In this document: positions 50,581 through 59,664 of the stretch, piece by piece
Layout: each line of letters opens with the position of its first letter
Position numbering within the stretch: the stretch's first letter is position 1
Origin: Ruminococcus sp.
GTDB taxonomy: Bacteria > Bacillota > Clostridia > Oscillospirales > Ruminococcaceae
NCBI GenBank assembly: GCA_017529875.1
Contig: JAFXNC010000030.1
Span: 1-64,000 of the forward strand
Direction: 5' to 3'
DNA: 64,000 bases
The notes under the pieces: generated by a model
Databases searched by the model: none
The model's input: only the letters and a program-made list of their open reading frames with translations
Told to the model about the DNA's origin: nothing
Position numbers and translations under genes: made by a program

Positions 50581-52513
50581 ATTCCCCTGCCCATTCTTCC
50601 ATTTTCTCGTCAAGCAGCTGCTTTGCCTCGTCCAGCTCGGCGCACTTGGCGCTCATAAGCGGGAAGTCCGCCGCCACAGCCGGGTCTGAGATCTCGGATT
50701 CAAGAGCTGCGATACGTTCCTCAAGCTCCATGATCTCGTCCTCCAACTCCTTTATTCGCGCACGGCGCTTGGCCTCGGCAGCACGCTGCTGCTTGGAGCG
50801 GTACTGGCGCTGCTTGCTCTCGCTGCGTTCTGCGAGCTGGGCAGCAAGCTTCTGCTCCTGTCTGAGCTGTTCGCTCTCGATGCGCTCCGCCTCAATGACT
50901 GCGGCGTAGGCATCGTAGTTGCCCTCAAAGCACCTGGCTCCCACCGGCGACAGCTCGATGACCCTGTCGGCGGTCTTGTTTATCAGATATCTGTCGTGGG
51001 ACACCAGTATTATAGTCCCCTTATACTCCGCAAGAGCCTCCTCCAGCACTTCCTTGGTGCCCAGGTCTATGTGGTTGGTGGGCTCGTCCAGTATCAGCAC
51101 GTTGCCCCGCTGTAATATCATATGCGCAAAGCAAAGCTTCGCCCTCTCGCCGCCGCTGAGCACCGACACCGGCTTAAATGCGTCCTCGCCGCTGATCAGT
51201 ACCGCACCCAGTATGCTCCGCGCCTGCTGGTCGGAGATGCGTGGGAACTTCCTGCTCAGCGACCCGATAGCCGTGTCCCGCGGATCCAGCATAGAGTGCT
51301 CCTGGTCGAAGTAGCTTATTTTAACGTTTCCGCCCCAGCTGATGCTTCCCCCCTCGTGGGGAATGAGCCCCTGTATCAGCTTCAGCACCGAGGTTTTGCC
51401 GATACCGTTGGGACCGATGATGGCGGCGTGTTCGCCCCGCCTGATATGCAGCTCCAGAGAGGGGATGAGCTCCTTGCGCTTGGCACCCTCTCCCACTACT
51501 ACCGGGCAATCCTTGACTTTGACTATATCCTTTGTGGGCTCGATGTCGTATTCGAGCCTGATCTTTGCCTGCTTTTCATAGGTTATGGGCTTTTCCGCCG
51601 GCTCAAAGCGGTCGAGCATATGCTGCCGGGACTTAGCCATTTTAGCTGTTGAAGCCCGGGTCTTGTTCCTGACGATGTATTCCTCCAGCTTTTCGATCTC
51701 CCGCTTCTGAGCCTCGTATTCCTTCACCTGACGCTCCACGCTGCTCTTTTTGAGCACTAAGTATTCGCTGTATCCGCCCTTGTATGAGGTCAGTCTGCCG
51801 TTTTCGATCTCGCAGATCCGGGTGCAGACCTTGTCAAGAAAATATCTGTCGTGGGATACTATCAGCACCGCCCCCCGGTAGCCTTTCAGATACCCCTCGA
51901 GCCAGGTCAGCGTCCTGAAATCAAGGTGGTTGGTGGGCTCGTCGAGGATGAGCAGATCGGGCTGTTCCAGCAGCAGCCGCGCCAGCGCAAGGCGGGTCTT
52001 CTCGCCGCCGGACAGGGTGGATATCTGCCTGTCTGTGGGAACGTCCCCGAAGCCCATGCCGTTGAGTATCATCCTGATCTTAACGTCCATGTTGTAGCCG
52101 TCGTGCGCCTCGAAGTATGCCGATAGCTGCGAATACTCTCCGCTTATCATTTCCAGCTGATCCGGCGCAAGAGAAGTCATGAGGCTTTCAAGCTCGCTCA
52201 GGCGCTCTTTGGCTTTGAGTAGCGGGTCAAAGGCACGCAGCATTTCCTCCTGTATGGTGTTTGAGCTTTCAAGGCCGCTGTTCTGTTCGAGATACCCGAT
52301 GACGGTATTCCCCCCAACCGAGACCGATCCCAGCCCGTCAGGCGTCCGGTCGAACTCAGTTCTGCCGTTTATGATGTTGAGCAGGGTAGTCTTGCCGCAG
52401 CCGTTTCGCCCTATGAGGCCGATGCGCTCGTTGTTTTCAACGGTGAGGCTTATATCCCGCAGCAGCGGCTCGCCGTTGTAATATTTATATATGTGTTCCA
52501 AGGATAAGAGCAT
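50579..52513 (-). CDS. ABC-F family ATPase
   Basis: The product has 644 residues with two ATPase domains in one chain and no membrane helix. The first has Walker A GRNGCGKTT and signature LSGGEKTR. The second has GPNGIGKTS and LSGGERAK, each followed by a LILDEPTNHLD or LILDEPTNHID Walker B. A charged linker (about 235-310) and a C-terminal coiled coil (about 545-640) complete it. ABC-F proteins act on the ribosome rather than in transport. The length and tail resemble YdiF/Uup-type members; antibiotic protection is possible but not shown. Confidence 0.93.
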   Translation of the reverse strand: MLLSLEHIYKYYNGEPLLRDISLTVENNERIGLIGRNGCGKTTLLNIINGRTEFDRTPDGLGSVSVGGNTVIGYLEQNSGLESSNTIQEEMLRAFDPLLKAKERLSELESLMTSLAPDQLEMISGEYSQLSAYFEAHDGYNMDVKIRMILNGMGFGDVPTDRQISTLSGGEKTRLALARLLLEQPDLLILDEPTNHLDFRTLTWLEGYLKGYRGAVLIVSHDRYFLDKVCTRICEIENGRLTSYKGGYSEYLVLKKSSVERQVKEYEAQKREIEKLEEYIVRNKTRASTAKMAKSRQHMLDRFEPAEKPITYEKQAKIRLEYDIEPTKDIVKVKDCPVVVGEGAKRKELIPSLELHIRRGEHAAIIGPNGIGKTSVLKLIQGLIPHEGGSISWGGNVKISYFDQEHSMLDPRDTAIGSLSRKFPRISDQQARSILGAVLISGEDAFKPVSVLSGGERAKLCFAHMILQRGNVLILDEPTNHIDLGTKEVLEEALAEYKGTIILVSHDRYLINKTADRVIELSPVGARCFEGNYDAYAAVIEAERIESEQLRQEQKLAAQLAERSESKQRQYRSKQQRAAEAKRRARIKELEDEIMELEERIAALESEISDPAVAADFPLMSAKCAELDEAKQLLDEKMEEWAGE

Positions 52514-52544
52514 GGTTTCCCTCCGATGTTTTACTTACAGCACT

Positions 52545-52573
52545 ATTATATCACAGTCTGTCGGTTTTTGCAA
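52545..52573 (-). promoter_or_regulatory. Promoter of the ABC-F gene
   Basis: On the minus strand: TTGCAA (52568-52573), 17 bp, TATAAT (52545-52550). Confidence 0.75.
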
Positions 52574-52689
52574 CAGGGCAGGGAGGTGAAAAGCCCGCTT
52601 GGGCTGCTCCGCCGGGTCTTCTGGCTTGACAGTTTATAACAATGGTGCTATAATACATTAAATGGTTGTAAACTCTGCGGAGTTTTTTT

Positions 52690-52986
52690 CAGTCAGATGA
52701 CCCTGATCTCGATCCCGCAGGGTTCTACGTAACGGGCGGCTCGGGCACAAAGGATGATCCCTACACATTCGGGTTGGAGTCTCCGGCTGCCAAAGTCAAT
52801 TCCGATATGGATGACGATGCCATTCTTGCTGCATTGCAGTCCGGCGGCAGCATCATGCTCACAAGCGAGATATCGGTCAGCAGCATAATATCAATAGCTG
52901 ATACCACTAAGGGCGCCTCACCTGAGCAGCTCACCTGCTATCTTGCTATCGACAATACATTATACCAGCCCGAAACAGATCTGTAA
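52690..52986 (+). pseudogene. Fragment of a secreted-protein gene
   Basis: The open frame DDPDLDPAGFYVTGGSGTKD, then DPYTFGLES, has no start codon or signal peptide. It looks like the end of a repeat-type extracellular domain, followed by about 70 residues (GGSIMLTSEISVSSIISIAD). The order fragment, peptide relic, S/T-rich tail mirrors the intact cassette at 40.8-42.8 kb. Confidence 0.6.
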
Positions 52987-53011
52987 GGAGCCAGCCACCG
53001 TTCAGGTGACC

Positions 53012-53071
53012 TGTACAGAGCTCGAACTTGAAGTGATATAGTTCAGCACCGAGGACGTTATCGTGACCTCC
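53012..53071 (+). pseudogene. Relic of the small D-V-I-V-T-S peptide
   Basis: TELELEVI, a stop codon, then FSTEDVIVTS aligns with VEFEIIKFRQDDIIVTS of the peptide at 41998-42150. The stop replaces the lysine codon (TAG for AAA/AAG). Confidence 0.65.
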
Positions 53072-53089
53072 TTCGGCAAAAAAAGATAC

Positions 53090-53598
53090 GCTGGACTGCC
53101 CGGAACACTCCGACCTGTGTTACGGATATCGGCTTCGGTGATGCCGGCGGCAGCGCTGACATAGATTTCGGTCCCGGGACGGACACCGAAAGCAGGTCTC
53201 CCTCCGTCACCACCGCCGCCTCGCAGAACAGCGGCTCCGAGGATGCCCCGGAACAGTCTCAGTCCGCAAAGCCCGCAGAGGGCTCCTCTGCCCCCAAGCA
53301 GACTTCCGGCGACAGCACCGCTCCCGACATCACCAAGAAAACCACAGTTTCCGCCGAGCCCGGCAAGACCGATGACTCAAGCCAGTCAGGCAAGTCCTCC
53401 GGCACGTCAAGGACGACTAAGACCACCCAGTCCACCGGCAGCGGCAAATCCACCAGCTCCGGAAAGACTACCGGCAAGACTACCGAGGCCCCGAAGGATG
53501 ATCCCTCCGAGGCTGAGACCACTGGCACCGTCGTTACCCCCGAGCCGAACATCATGCCCGACGACGGCAAGGACTGGTCGCCGCTGAAACCCTTCTGA
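53090..53598 (+). pseudogene. 5'-truncated S/T-rich lipoprotein gene
   Basis: The frame encodes about 140 low-complexity residues (SAKPAEGSSAPKQTSGDSTA, TTKTTQSTGSGKSTSSGKTT) and ends EPNIMPDDGKDWSPLKPF. It lacks start, signal peptide and lipobox. Composition and context match the intact lipoprotein at 42204-42848. Confidence 0.65.
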
Positions 53599-53600
53599 CA

Positions 53601-53640
53601 GCAAAAGCCCCGGCTGCTTTATCAGGCAGCCGGGGCTGAT
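53601..53640. terminator. Terminator of feoAB
   Basis: AGCCCCGGCTGC (53606-53617) pairs perfectly with GCAGCCGGGGCT (53626-53637); on the minus strand TTTTGCTG follows. Confidence 0.8.
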
Positions 53641-53649
53641 CTATTTGTC

Positions 53650-55995
53650 TTAGCTTGCACCGAAGGCCATGCCGATCAGTCTTACTGCGATCGCCACGAG
53701 CCATGCGATCCCGCATTGCCACAGCACCGTCACCAGTGCCCACTTGTGACCGAGCTCCCGCCTTACCGAGGCGATAGCCGCCACACAGGGGGTATAGAGC
53801 AGCGAGAACACCAGCATAGTAACAGCACCCAGTGAGGTCATTGAGCCCACCATTCCGGCAGGGTAGAGCACTTCGAGGGTGGAGACCACGCTCTCTTTGG
53901 CAAGGAAACCTGTTATCAGAGCAGTGACTATCCGCCAGTCACCCAGTCCGAGGGGTAGCAGCAACGGAGCTATGAATCCCGCGATGACCGCCAGCATACT
54001 GTCGTGGGAGTCGCTGACGAGGTTGAAGGAGAAGTTGAAACTTTTAAGGACCCACACCACCACAGATGCCACAAGGATAATGGAGAACGCCCTCGTCAGG
54101 AAGTCCTTGGCCTTGTCCCAGAGCAGCAGCAGCACGTTCTTGGGAGCGGGCAGCCGGTAGTTTGGCAGCTCCATAACAAAAGGCACAGGCTCCCCTCGGA
54201 ACACCGTCCCCTTGTAGAGCAGCGCCGCGAATATCCCGGTGAGGATGCCCAGCAGATAGAGCCCTATCATGATGAGAGCCTTCTTCTCCGGGAAGAACGC
54301 ATCCACAAAAAATGCGTAGATAGGCAGCTTTGCGGTACAGCTCATGAAAGGCGTGAGCAGTATGGTCATCTTGCGGTCACGGTCGGAGGGGAGCGTCCGC
54401 GTTGACATGACAGCAGGCACGGTACATCCGAAACCTATCAGCATCGGCACGATGCTCCGCCCCGAAAGCCCCAGCTTTCGCAGCATCTTATCCATAACGA
54501 AGGCCACCCGGGCGATGTAGCCGCTGTCCTCCAGCATGGAGAGGAAGAAGAACAGCGTCACGATTATAGGCATAAAACTCAGCACCGTTCCGACGCCGGA
54601 GAAGATGCCGTCGATTATCAGTCCGTGGAGTATGGGGTGGATATCCGCCTCGGTTAGCAGGTCGTCTGCGGTGGCAGTGAAGCGGTCTATGCCCATTTCA
54701 AGCAGCTTTTGCAGCCCCGCTCCGATGACGTTGAAGGTCAGGAAGAAAACCGCCGCCATGATCCCGATGAACAGCGGGATCGCAGTATACCTCCCGGTGA
54801 GCACCCGGTCTATGCGGCTGCTGCGGATGTGTGCGCGGCTCTCCCGGGGCTTGTGCACGGTGTCCCGCACGACTTTGATTATGTATCGGTACCGCATATC
54901 CGCGATAGCCGCTGCACGGTCAAGGCCCCGCTCCTTTTCGAGCTGCGCCACGATGTGGTCTATGGTATGGGTCTCGTTCTCGTCGAGGTCGAGCTGTTTG
55001 AGCACGAGCTCGTCGCCCTCAGTTACCTTGCTGGCGGCGAACCGCACCGGCAGACCCTTAGCCTCGGCGTGATCCTCTATCAGATGCGCTATGGCGTGCA
55101 AGCATCGGTGAACTGCGCCGCCGTTGGTGTCCTTGCCGCAGAAGTCCTGTTCAAGGGGGCGCTCCTGATAGTGGGCTATGTGTATTGCGTGGTCGATAAG
55201 CTCCTCGATGCCCGAGTTCTTGCTTGCAGATATGGGAACTACCGGCACACCCAGCATGGCCTCCATTGCGTTGATGTCCACGCTGCCGCCGTTGGCAGTC
55301 AGCTCATCCATCATGTTAAGGGCTATGACCATAGGTATGTTCATTTCAAGCAGCTGCATGGTCAGATACAGGTTGCGGTCTATGTTAGTTGCATCAACAA
55401 TATTGATGATGGCATGGGGCTTCTCGTCGAAGACAAAATTCCGAGATACTATCTCCTCGCTGGTGTAGGGCGACATAGAATAGATCCCGGGCAGGTCGGT
55501 AACTACGGTATTCTTGCGGCCTCTGATCTCGCCGTCAGTCCGGTCAACGGTCACTCCGGGGAAGTTTCCCACATGGCGGTTGGCACCGGTGAGGCGGTTG
55601 AACAGAGTAGTCTTGCCGCTGTTCTGGTTGCCCACCAGGGCAAAGCGCAGCACCGTATCGTCGGGCAGGGGATCGCCGCTGCCTTTTTCGTGGAAGATGC
55701 CGTCCTCGCCGAGACCGGGGTGAGCCACCTTGCGGCGGGGCTTTTCCTGTGCGGCGTCTTCGGGCGGGATATCCTTAGGGACGATGTCGATGTGCTTTGC
55801 ATCGTCGAGGCGCAGGGTAAGCTCATATCCGTGCAGCCGCAGCTCCATGGGATCGCCCATAGGCGCGAACTTCACCAGCGTGACCTGCACCCCTGGTATC
55901 AGCCCCATATCAAGAAAATGCTGCCGGAGAGCGCCCTCTCCGCCGACAGCAGTGACCTCCGCAGACTTGCCGGCGGTCAGCTCGTTTAATGTCAT
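53650..55995 (-). CDS. feoB: FeoA-FeoB fusion, ferrous iron transporter
   Basis: The product has 781 residues. FeoA forms an SH3-like domain at about 1-75 (GALRQHFLDMGLIPGV). The FeoB G-domain starts at about 116 with G1 GNQNSGKT (122-129), the switch threonine in FPGVTVDRT, G3 DLPG (167-170) and G4 NMMDE. The membrane part contains two Gate-type halves. Fusions like this are common in Clostridia. It imports Fe(II). No GTTAGY palindrome lies in its 220-base upstream region, so it is not visibly part of the metal regulon. Confidence 0.95.
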   Translation of the reverse strand: MTLNELTAGKSAEVTAVGGEGALRQHFLDMGLIPGVQVTLVKFAPMGDPMELRLHGYELTLRLDDAKHIDIVPKDIPPEDAAQEKPRRKVAHPGLGEDGIFHEKGSGDPLPDDTVLRFALVGNQNSGKTTLFNRLTGANRHVGNFPGVTVDRTDGEIRGRKNTVVTDLPGIYSMSPYTSEEIVSRNFVFDEKPHAIINIVDATNIDRNLYLTMQLLEMNIPMVIALNMMDELTANGGSVDINAMEAMLGVPVVPISASKNSGIEELIDHAIHIAHYQERPLEQDFCGKDTNGGAVHRCLHAIAHLIEDHAEAKGLPVRFAASKVTEGDELVLKQLDLDENETHTIDHIVAQLEKERGLDRAAAIADMRYRYIIKVVRDTVHKPRESRAHIRSSRIDRVLTGRYTAIPLFIGIMAAVFFLTFNVIGAGLQKLLEMGIDRFTATADDLLTEADIHPILHGLIIDGIFSGVGTVLSFMPIIVTLFFFLSMLEDSGYIARVAFVMDKMLRKLGLSGRSIVPMLIGFGCTVPAVMSTRTLPSDRDRKMTILLTPFMSCTAKLPIYAFFVDAFFPEKKALIMIGLYLLGILTGIFAALLYKGTVFRGEPVPFVMELPNYRLPAPKNVLLLLWDKAKDFLTRAFSIILVASVVVWVLKSFNFSFNLVSDSHDSMLAVIAGFIAPLLLPLGLGDWRIVTALITGFLAKESVVSTLEVLYPAGMVGSMTSLGAVTMLVFSLLYTPCVAAIASVRRELGHKWALVTVLWQCGIAWLVAIAVRLIGMAFGAS

Positions 55996-56096
55996 GGCGA
56001 TAGCTCCTTATGTTGTCTGTTAAAGTAAACCGTGTCCAGTACTCAATAGTTAAAATGCTGTTTAGTTAAGAATGAAAGTGAATTGTGACGGCGAGG

Positions 56097-56200
56097 AGGG
56101 GCTTTTGGGGCAGAGTGAACGCAGCAACAAAGGAGCGGAGTGAACGCCGCCCCAAACTCAAAGCCCCGACGATCCGGGGGTATGGGGGCGGAGCCCCCAT
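56097..56200. repeat. GC-rich palindromic intergenic repeat
   Basis: GGGGCTTTTGGGGC (56098-56111) pairs with GCCCCAAACTCAAAGCCCC (56148-56166) around two copies of GAGTGAACGC. A second stem ATGGGGG/CCCCCAT follows (56182-56200). It fills the gap between feoAB and rex; no gene is visible. Confidence 0.55.
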
Positions 56201-56213
56201 TTAGATAAGTTGA

Positions 56214-56852
56214 TTACCCGGTGATCTCTTTGGTCCTGTACGTCAGCGTCAGCAAACTGTCGCCCAGGTGGACATTCTCCACCACTATATCTTCATAGTC
56301 GATAGACAGATCATAGTGAGAGTAGTTCCAGAAGGCTTTCAGCCCCAGGGTCACAAGGCGCTCGGCGATCTCCTGAGTCTCGGCCTTTGGTATGCACAGC
56401 ACGGCGATCACCGGCTTTTTCTGTCGGCAGAAGCTTTCAAGCTCGCTCACATGGCGCACGTTGAGATCTCCCACCTGCTCTCCGGTGATGGCAGGGTCGC
56501 GGTCAAAGATGCCGATGAGCTCGCAGCCCCGGGTGGAAAAGTTTATATGCGTGGCGATTGCACGACCAAGATTTCCCGCCCCGATGACGATAGTGCGGAA
56601 ACCCTTGTCAACGCCCAGTATCTGACCGATCTCTGCGTGGAGCTGCGCCACGTTATAGCCGTAGCCCTGCTGTCCAAAGCCCCCGAAGCAGTTGAGATCC
56701 TGCCTTATCTGCGAGGCGGTGAGCTTCATCATGTCAGAGAGCTCCCGGGAGGATATCCGCAGAGTGCCTTTGTTTTTCAGCTCGCCGAGAAAGCGGTAAT
56801 ACCTCGGCAGCCTCTTTATCACCGATGCCGAGACCGGATTGTTAGTCTTCAT
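56214..56852 (-). CDS. rex: Redox-sensing repressor Rex
   Basis: The product has 212 residues. The N-terminal winged helix shows KRLPRYYRFLGELKNKG then SSRELSDMMKLTASQIRQDL. FGGFGQQGYGYNV links to the Rossmann domain with GAGNLGRAIATH, the NAD(H)-binding loop. Rex represses fermentation genes until the NADH/NAD ratio rises. A Rex-box-like sequence overlaps the adhE promoter at 62735-62752, making adhE a likely target. Confidence 0.95.
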   Translation of the reverse strand: MKTNNPVSASVIKRLPRYYRFLGELKNKGTLRISSRELSDMMKLTASQIRQDLNCFGGFGQQGYGYNVAQLHAEIGQILGVDKGFRTIVIGAGNLGRAIATHINFSTRGCELIGIFDRDPAITGEQVGDLNVRHVSELESFCRQKKPVIAVLCIPKAETQEIAERLVTLGLKAFWNYSHYDLSIDYEDIVVENVHLGDSLLTLTYRTKEITG

Positions 56853-56908
56853 AGGATCCTCTTTCCTGATGCCGTCTTATGCGACATTGATATTTTTGTA
56901 ACGATATT

Positions 56909-56937
56909 ATTATACATCTGTTCCTGCGATTTGTCAA
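56909..56937 (-). promoter_or_regulatory. Promoter of rex
   Basis: On the minus strand: TTGACA (56932-56937), 17 bp, TATAAT (56909-56914). Confidence 0.9.
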
Positions 56938-56962
56938 GGGGCGGCAAGGCGTTTTTATCTGT

Positions 56963-56997
56963 ACAAAAAAGAGGACACCTTTTCAGATGTCCTCTGT
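56963..56997 (-). terminator. Terminator of the aldolase-like gene
   Basis: AGAGGACA pairs with TGTCCTCT; on the minus strand TTTTTTGT follows. Confidence 0.85.
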
Positions 56998-57002
56998 AAG
57001 CA

Positions 57003-57977
57003 TCAGTCAAGAGCGATTATCTCTTTGTAAAACTCGGTGTAGTCGGTGCGCTTTTCGTTGGTGAAGGCGATAGCGCTGCGGGGATGCCTGTTAAGGATGC
57101 CTGTCATCAGGTACTGGAGGTCGTAGCCCCAGACGATGCCCTGTTCCTTAAGAGGCAGCATATAGTTCTCGATGAACTTGATCACCGGATAAACGTTGTA
57201 TTTCGGGTTCTTAAGGAAGCTCAGAAGTAATTCCATAGCGCAGTTTCCGGCGCCTCTGCCCATAGCCGAGTAGGTGGCGTCCAGCCAGTCAACGCCGTCG
57301 CCCACGGCCTCAATAGTATTCGCAAATGCCAGCTGCTGGTTGTTGTGGGCGTGGATGCCGATCTTCTTGTTGTACTTGGAGGCGAACTCCTCGTAAACGC
57401 TTACAAGTCTCTGTATCTGCTCGGGATAGAGGGCACCGAAGCTGTCCACGATGTAGAGCACGTCAACGGAGGATCTGCCGAGAATGTCGAGAGCAGCCCT
57501 AACGTCGCCCTCCTGAGTGTTGGAGATTGCCATGATGTTGCAGCTAACCTCATAGCCCTTCTTCTTGGCGTCCTCGATCATGTCAACGGCTGTGGGTATG
57601 GTGTGCAGGTAGGTGGCAACTCTTATCAGGTCGATAGGCGACTCGGAGCGGTCGTGGATATCGTTCTTGTAGTCGCAGCGCCCAACGTCAGCCATTACAG
57701 CGATCTTAAGGTCGGTGTTGTTCTCGCCTACGATAGAGCGGATGTAGTCGTCGTCGCAGAACTTGCATTTGCCGAACTTTTCCTCGTCGAAAAGCTCTCT
57801 GTCGGCCTTGTAGCCGAACTCCATATAGTCAACTCCGGAGCGGAGATTAGCGTTATACAGCGCCTTTACGAAATCATCGGAGAAGAAGAAGTCGTTGACA
57901 AGTCCGCCGTCGCGCAGGGTAGCGTCAACGACCTTAATGTCCGGGCGGTAATCTAAAAGCTTAGATATTTCTTTCAT
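57003..57977 (-). CDS. HMGL/DRE-TIM-type aldolase
   Basis: The product has 324 residues from ATG 57977; ATGs at 57983 and 57986 are alternatives close to the AAAGGA site. The barrel begins with VVDATLRDGGLVNDF, the metal-binding R-D motif of DRE-TIM enzymes (4-hydroxy-2-oxovalerate aldolase, HMG-CoA lyase, isopropylmalate synthase). The His pair is in GIHAHNNQQLA and the C-terminal half has GAGNCAMELLL. The exact aldol substrate cannot be read from sequence; genomes often label it only aldolase catalytic domain protein. Confidence 0.88.
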   Translation of the reverse strand: MKEISKLLDYRPDIKVVDATLRDGGLVNDFFFSDDFVKALYNANLRSGVDYMEFGYKADRELFDEEKFGKCKFCDDDYIRSIVGENNTDLKIAVMADVGRCDYKNDIHDRSESPIDLIRVATYLHTIPTAVDMIEDAKKKGYEVSCNIMAISNTQEGDVRAALDILGRSSVDVLYIVDSFGALYPEQIQRLVSVYEEFASKYNKKIGIHAHNNQQLAFANTIEAVGDGVDWLDATYSAMGRGAGNCAMELLLSFLKNPKYNVYPVIKFIENYMLPLKEQGIVWGYDLQYLMTGILNRHPRSAIAFTNEKRTDYTEFYKEIIALD

Positions 57978-58042
57978 TTTCATCATTTCCTTTCTTGGGG
58001 CCATGCATTTTAGTGCTTTAAAGTGTATAATCAACATGATAT

Positions 58043-58071
58043 ATTATAGCATAGTAAGGAGTATTTGTCAA
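58043..58071 (-). promoter_or_regulatory. Promoter of the aldolase-like gene
   Basis: On the minus strand: TTGACA (58066-58071), 17 bp, TATAAT (58043-58048). Confidence 0.9.
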
Positions 58072-58113
58072 ACAAAAATGCGTAAAATTTTTGTGACGAA
58101 GAACGTCCCCCAT

Positions 58114-58152
58114 AACAAAACACCTCCGCCGGATCGACCGGCGAAGGTGTGA
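58114..58152 (-). terminator. Terminator of the SH3-domain protein gene
   Basis: ACACCTCCGCCGG pairs with CCGGCGAAGGTGT (one mismatch); on the minus strand TTTTG follows. Confidence 0.8.
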
Positions 58153-58174
58153 GATCTCATTCAGTCTGAGCCTC

Positions 58175-58708
58175 TTACGAGGGAACTGAGGTAGCGGTGG
58201 GCTTGGTGCCGTTGAAGTAGTCACCGAAGGCATAGCCCCTCTGACCGTTGTATTCAACATAGAGCCAGTTGCCGTTTACAACAGCATAAGCCTTGACCTG
58301 AGCTCCTGTGGGTATGGTAGTCAGGCTCTTGGAGCTGGAAGTCGGCTCGGTACGCAGGTATACATCGCCCTTGACCACCATGTCGGTGGATTCAAGCCCG
58401 TCAAGACCCGGCTGATAGGGGTCTCCCTCGGTGGTGGCGGCAGTGGTCTTTTTCTTCTTGGTGGTAGTTACCTGCTCGGTAGTGGTGGTGGTAACGGTAG
58501 TATAGTTAGGCGGTGTGGTGAGCTTTCCGGTCTGCTTCTCGGTGGAAGCGGTGCTCACAAACAGGCTCTTGGCGAACAGCATCACCGCGATTATGACTAC
58601 CAGCGCGGTTATCATGATAGCTATGATACCCTTAACGTGTGAGCCCCAGTCAGTTGTAGTCTCCTCGAACTCCTCACGGCGCGGCGGCCTTCTCTTTTTC
58701 GTTGCCAT
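58175..58708 (-). CDS. Membrane-anchored SH3b-domain protein
   Basis: The product has 177 residues from ATG 58708 (GAAGGAG upstream). A basic cytoplasmic N-terminus (ATKKRRPPRREEFEE) precedes one membrane helix (GIIAIMITALVVIIAVMLFA). A T-rich stalk (TTVTTTTTEQVTTTKKKKTT) leads to an extracellular bacterial SH3 domain (DVYLRTEPTSSSKSLTTIPT to YVEYNGQRGYAFGDYF). SH3b domains bind cell wall peptides. It may tether or sense peptidoglycan. Confidence 0.88.
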   Translation of the reverse strand: MATKKRRPPRREEFEETTTDWGSHVKGIIAIMITALVVIIAVMLFAKSLFVSTASTEKQTGKLTTPPNYTTVTTTTTEQVTTTKKKKTTAATTEGDPYQPGLDGLESTDMVVKGDVYLRTEPTSSSKSLTTIPTGAQVKAYAVVNGNWLYVEYNGQRGYAFGDYFNGTKPTATSVPS

Positions 58709-58838
58709 TGTCTTGCTCCTTCCTGTGAACAGAATATGTATATTAATATCATAATTCCGACGTATACACTTATTATACAACATAAAATGACGCAAGTCAA
58801 TTAAAAATCGGTTACATATTTCAAAGGTCAGAAATCTA

Positions 58839-58867
58839 TTGATTTTTCCCGAACATTGTGCTATACT
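58839..58867 (+). promoter_or_regulatory. Promoter of azlCD
   Basis: TTGATT (58839-58844), 17 bp, TATACT (58862-58867). Confidence 0.75.
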
Positions 58868-58932
58868 GTATTAGTATGCGGACACGCATCTGAAATATGC
58901 ATCATATTCTATTATAAAAGGAGTTAAGCAAA

Positions 58933-59664
58933 ATGTCAAGCACTTCGGGCTGTGGTTTTTCCGCGGGCTTGCGAGACGGCATACCCATCGCCCTGGGATA
59001 TCTCTCGGTGTCCTTCGGCTTCGGTATCATGGCTGTCTCCAACGGATTGTCGGTATTCGCCGCGGTACTTATCTCAATGACCAATCTCACCTCCGCGGGG
59101 CAGGTGGCGGGTCTCACCGTCATCGCCTCAAACGGCGGCATGATCGAAATGGCGGTGGCACAGCTGGTCATAAACCTGCGTTACTCGCTGATGAGCCTCT
59201 CCCTCTCCCAGAAGCTTGACCGCCACTTTACCTGGCTGTCGAGGCTTGGAACGTCCTTTGGCATCACTGACGAGATATTTGCAGTAGCCTCCGGACGCAG
59301 CGGCGAGGTCTCGAAGCAGTACATGGCAGGCCTAATATCCCTCCCCTGGGTGGGTTGGTCTCTGGGTACGCTGCTGGGCGCGGCGGCAGGGGAGATACTT
59401 CCCGAAAAGCTTAAAGCCGCCCTGGGCATCGCCATATACGGTATGTTCGTGGCGATCTTCGTACCTGCGGCGCGTAAGGCCATAGGGGTGCTTGTTGTTG
59501 TCATCACGGCTATCGCAGGGAGCTGTGCGCTGAAATACATCCCCCTGTTTGAGGACATCTCCGACGGCTTTGCGATCATCATAACCACAGTCATCGCGGC
59601 GGCTTTAGGAGCGGTATTCTTCCCGGTGAAGACCGAACAGACGGAAGGAGATGAACCGGCATGA
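58933..59664 (+). CDS. azlC: AzlC-type branched-chain amino acid exporter, large subunit
   Basis: The product has 243 residues with about six membrane helices. The AzlC signature region is visible: DGIPIALGYLSVSFGFGIMA near the N-terminus and QLVINLRYSLMSLSLSQKL in the middle. Together with AzlD it exports branched-chain or related amino acids. AAAGGAG precedes the ATG. The stop overlaps the AzlD start by 4 bases. Confidence 0.92.
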   Translation: MSSTSGCGFSAGLRDGIPIALGYLSVSFGFGIMAVSNGLSVFAAVLISMTNLTSAGQVAGLTVIASNGGMIEMAVAQLVINLRYSLMSLSLSQKLDRHFTWLSRLGTSFGITDEIFAVASGRSGEVSKQYMAGLISLPWVGWSLGTLLGAAAGEILPEKLKAALGIAIYGMFVAIFVPAARKAIGVLVVVITAIAGSCALKYIPLFEDISDGFAIIITTVIAAALGAVFFPVKTEQTEGDEPA

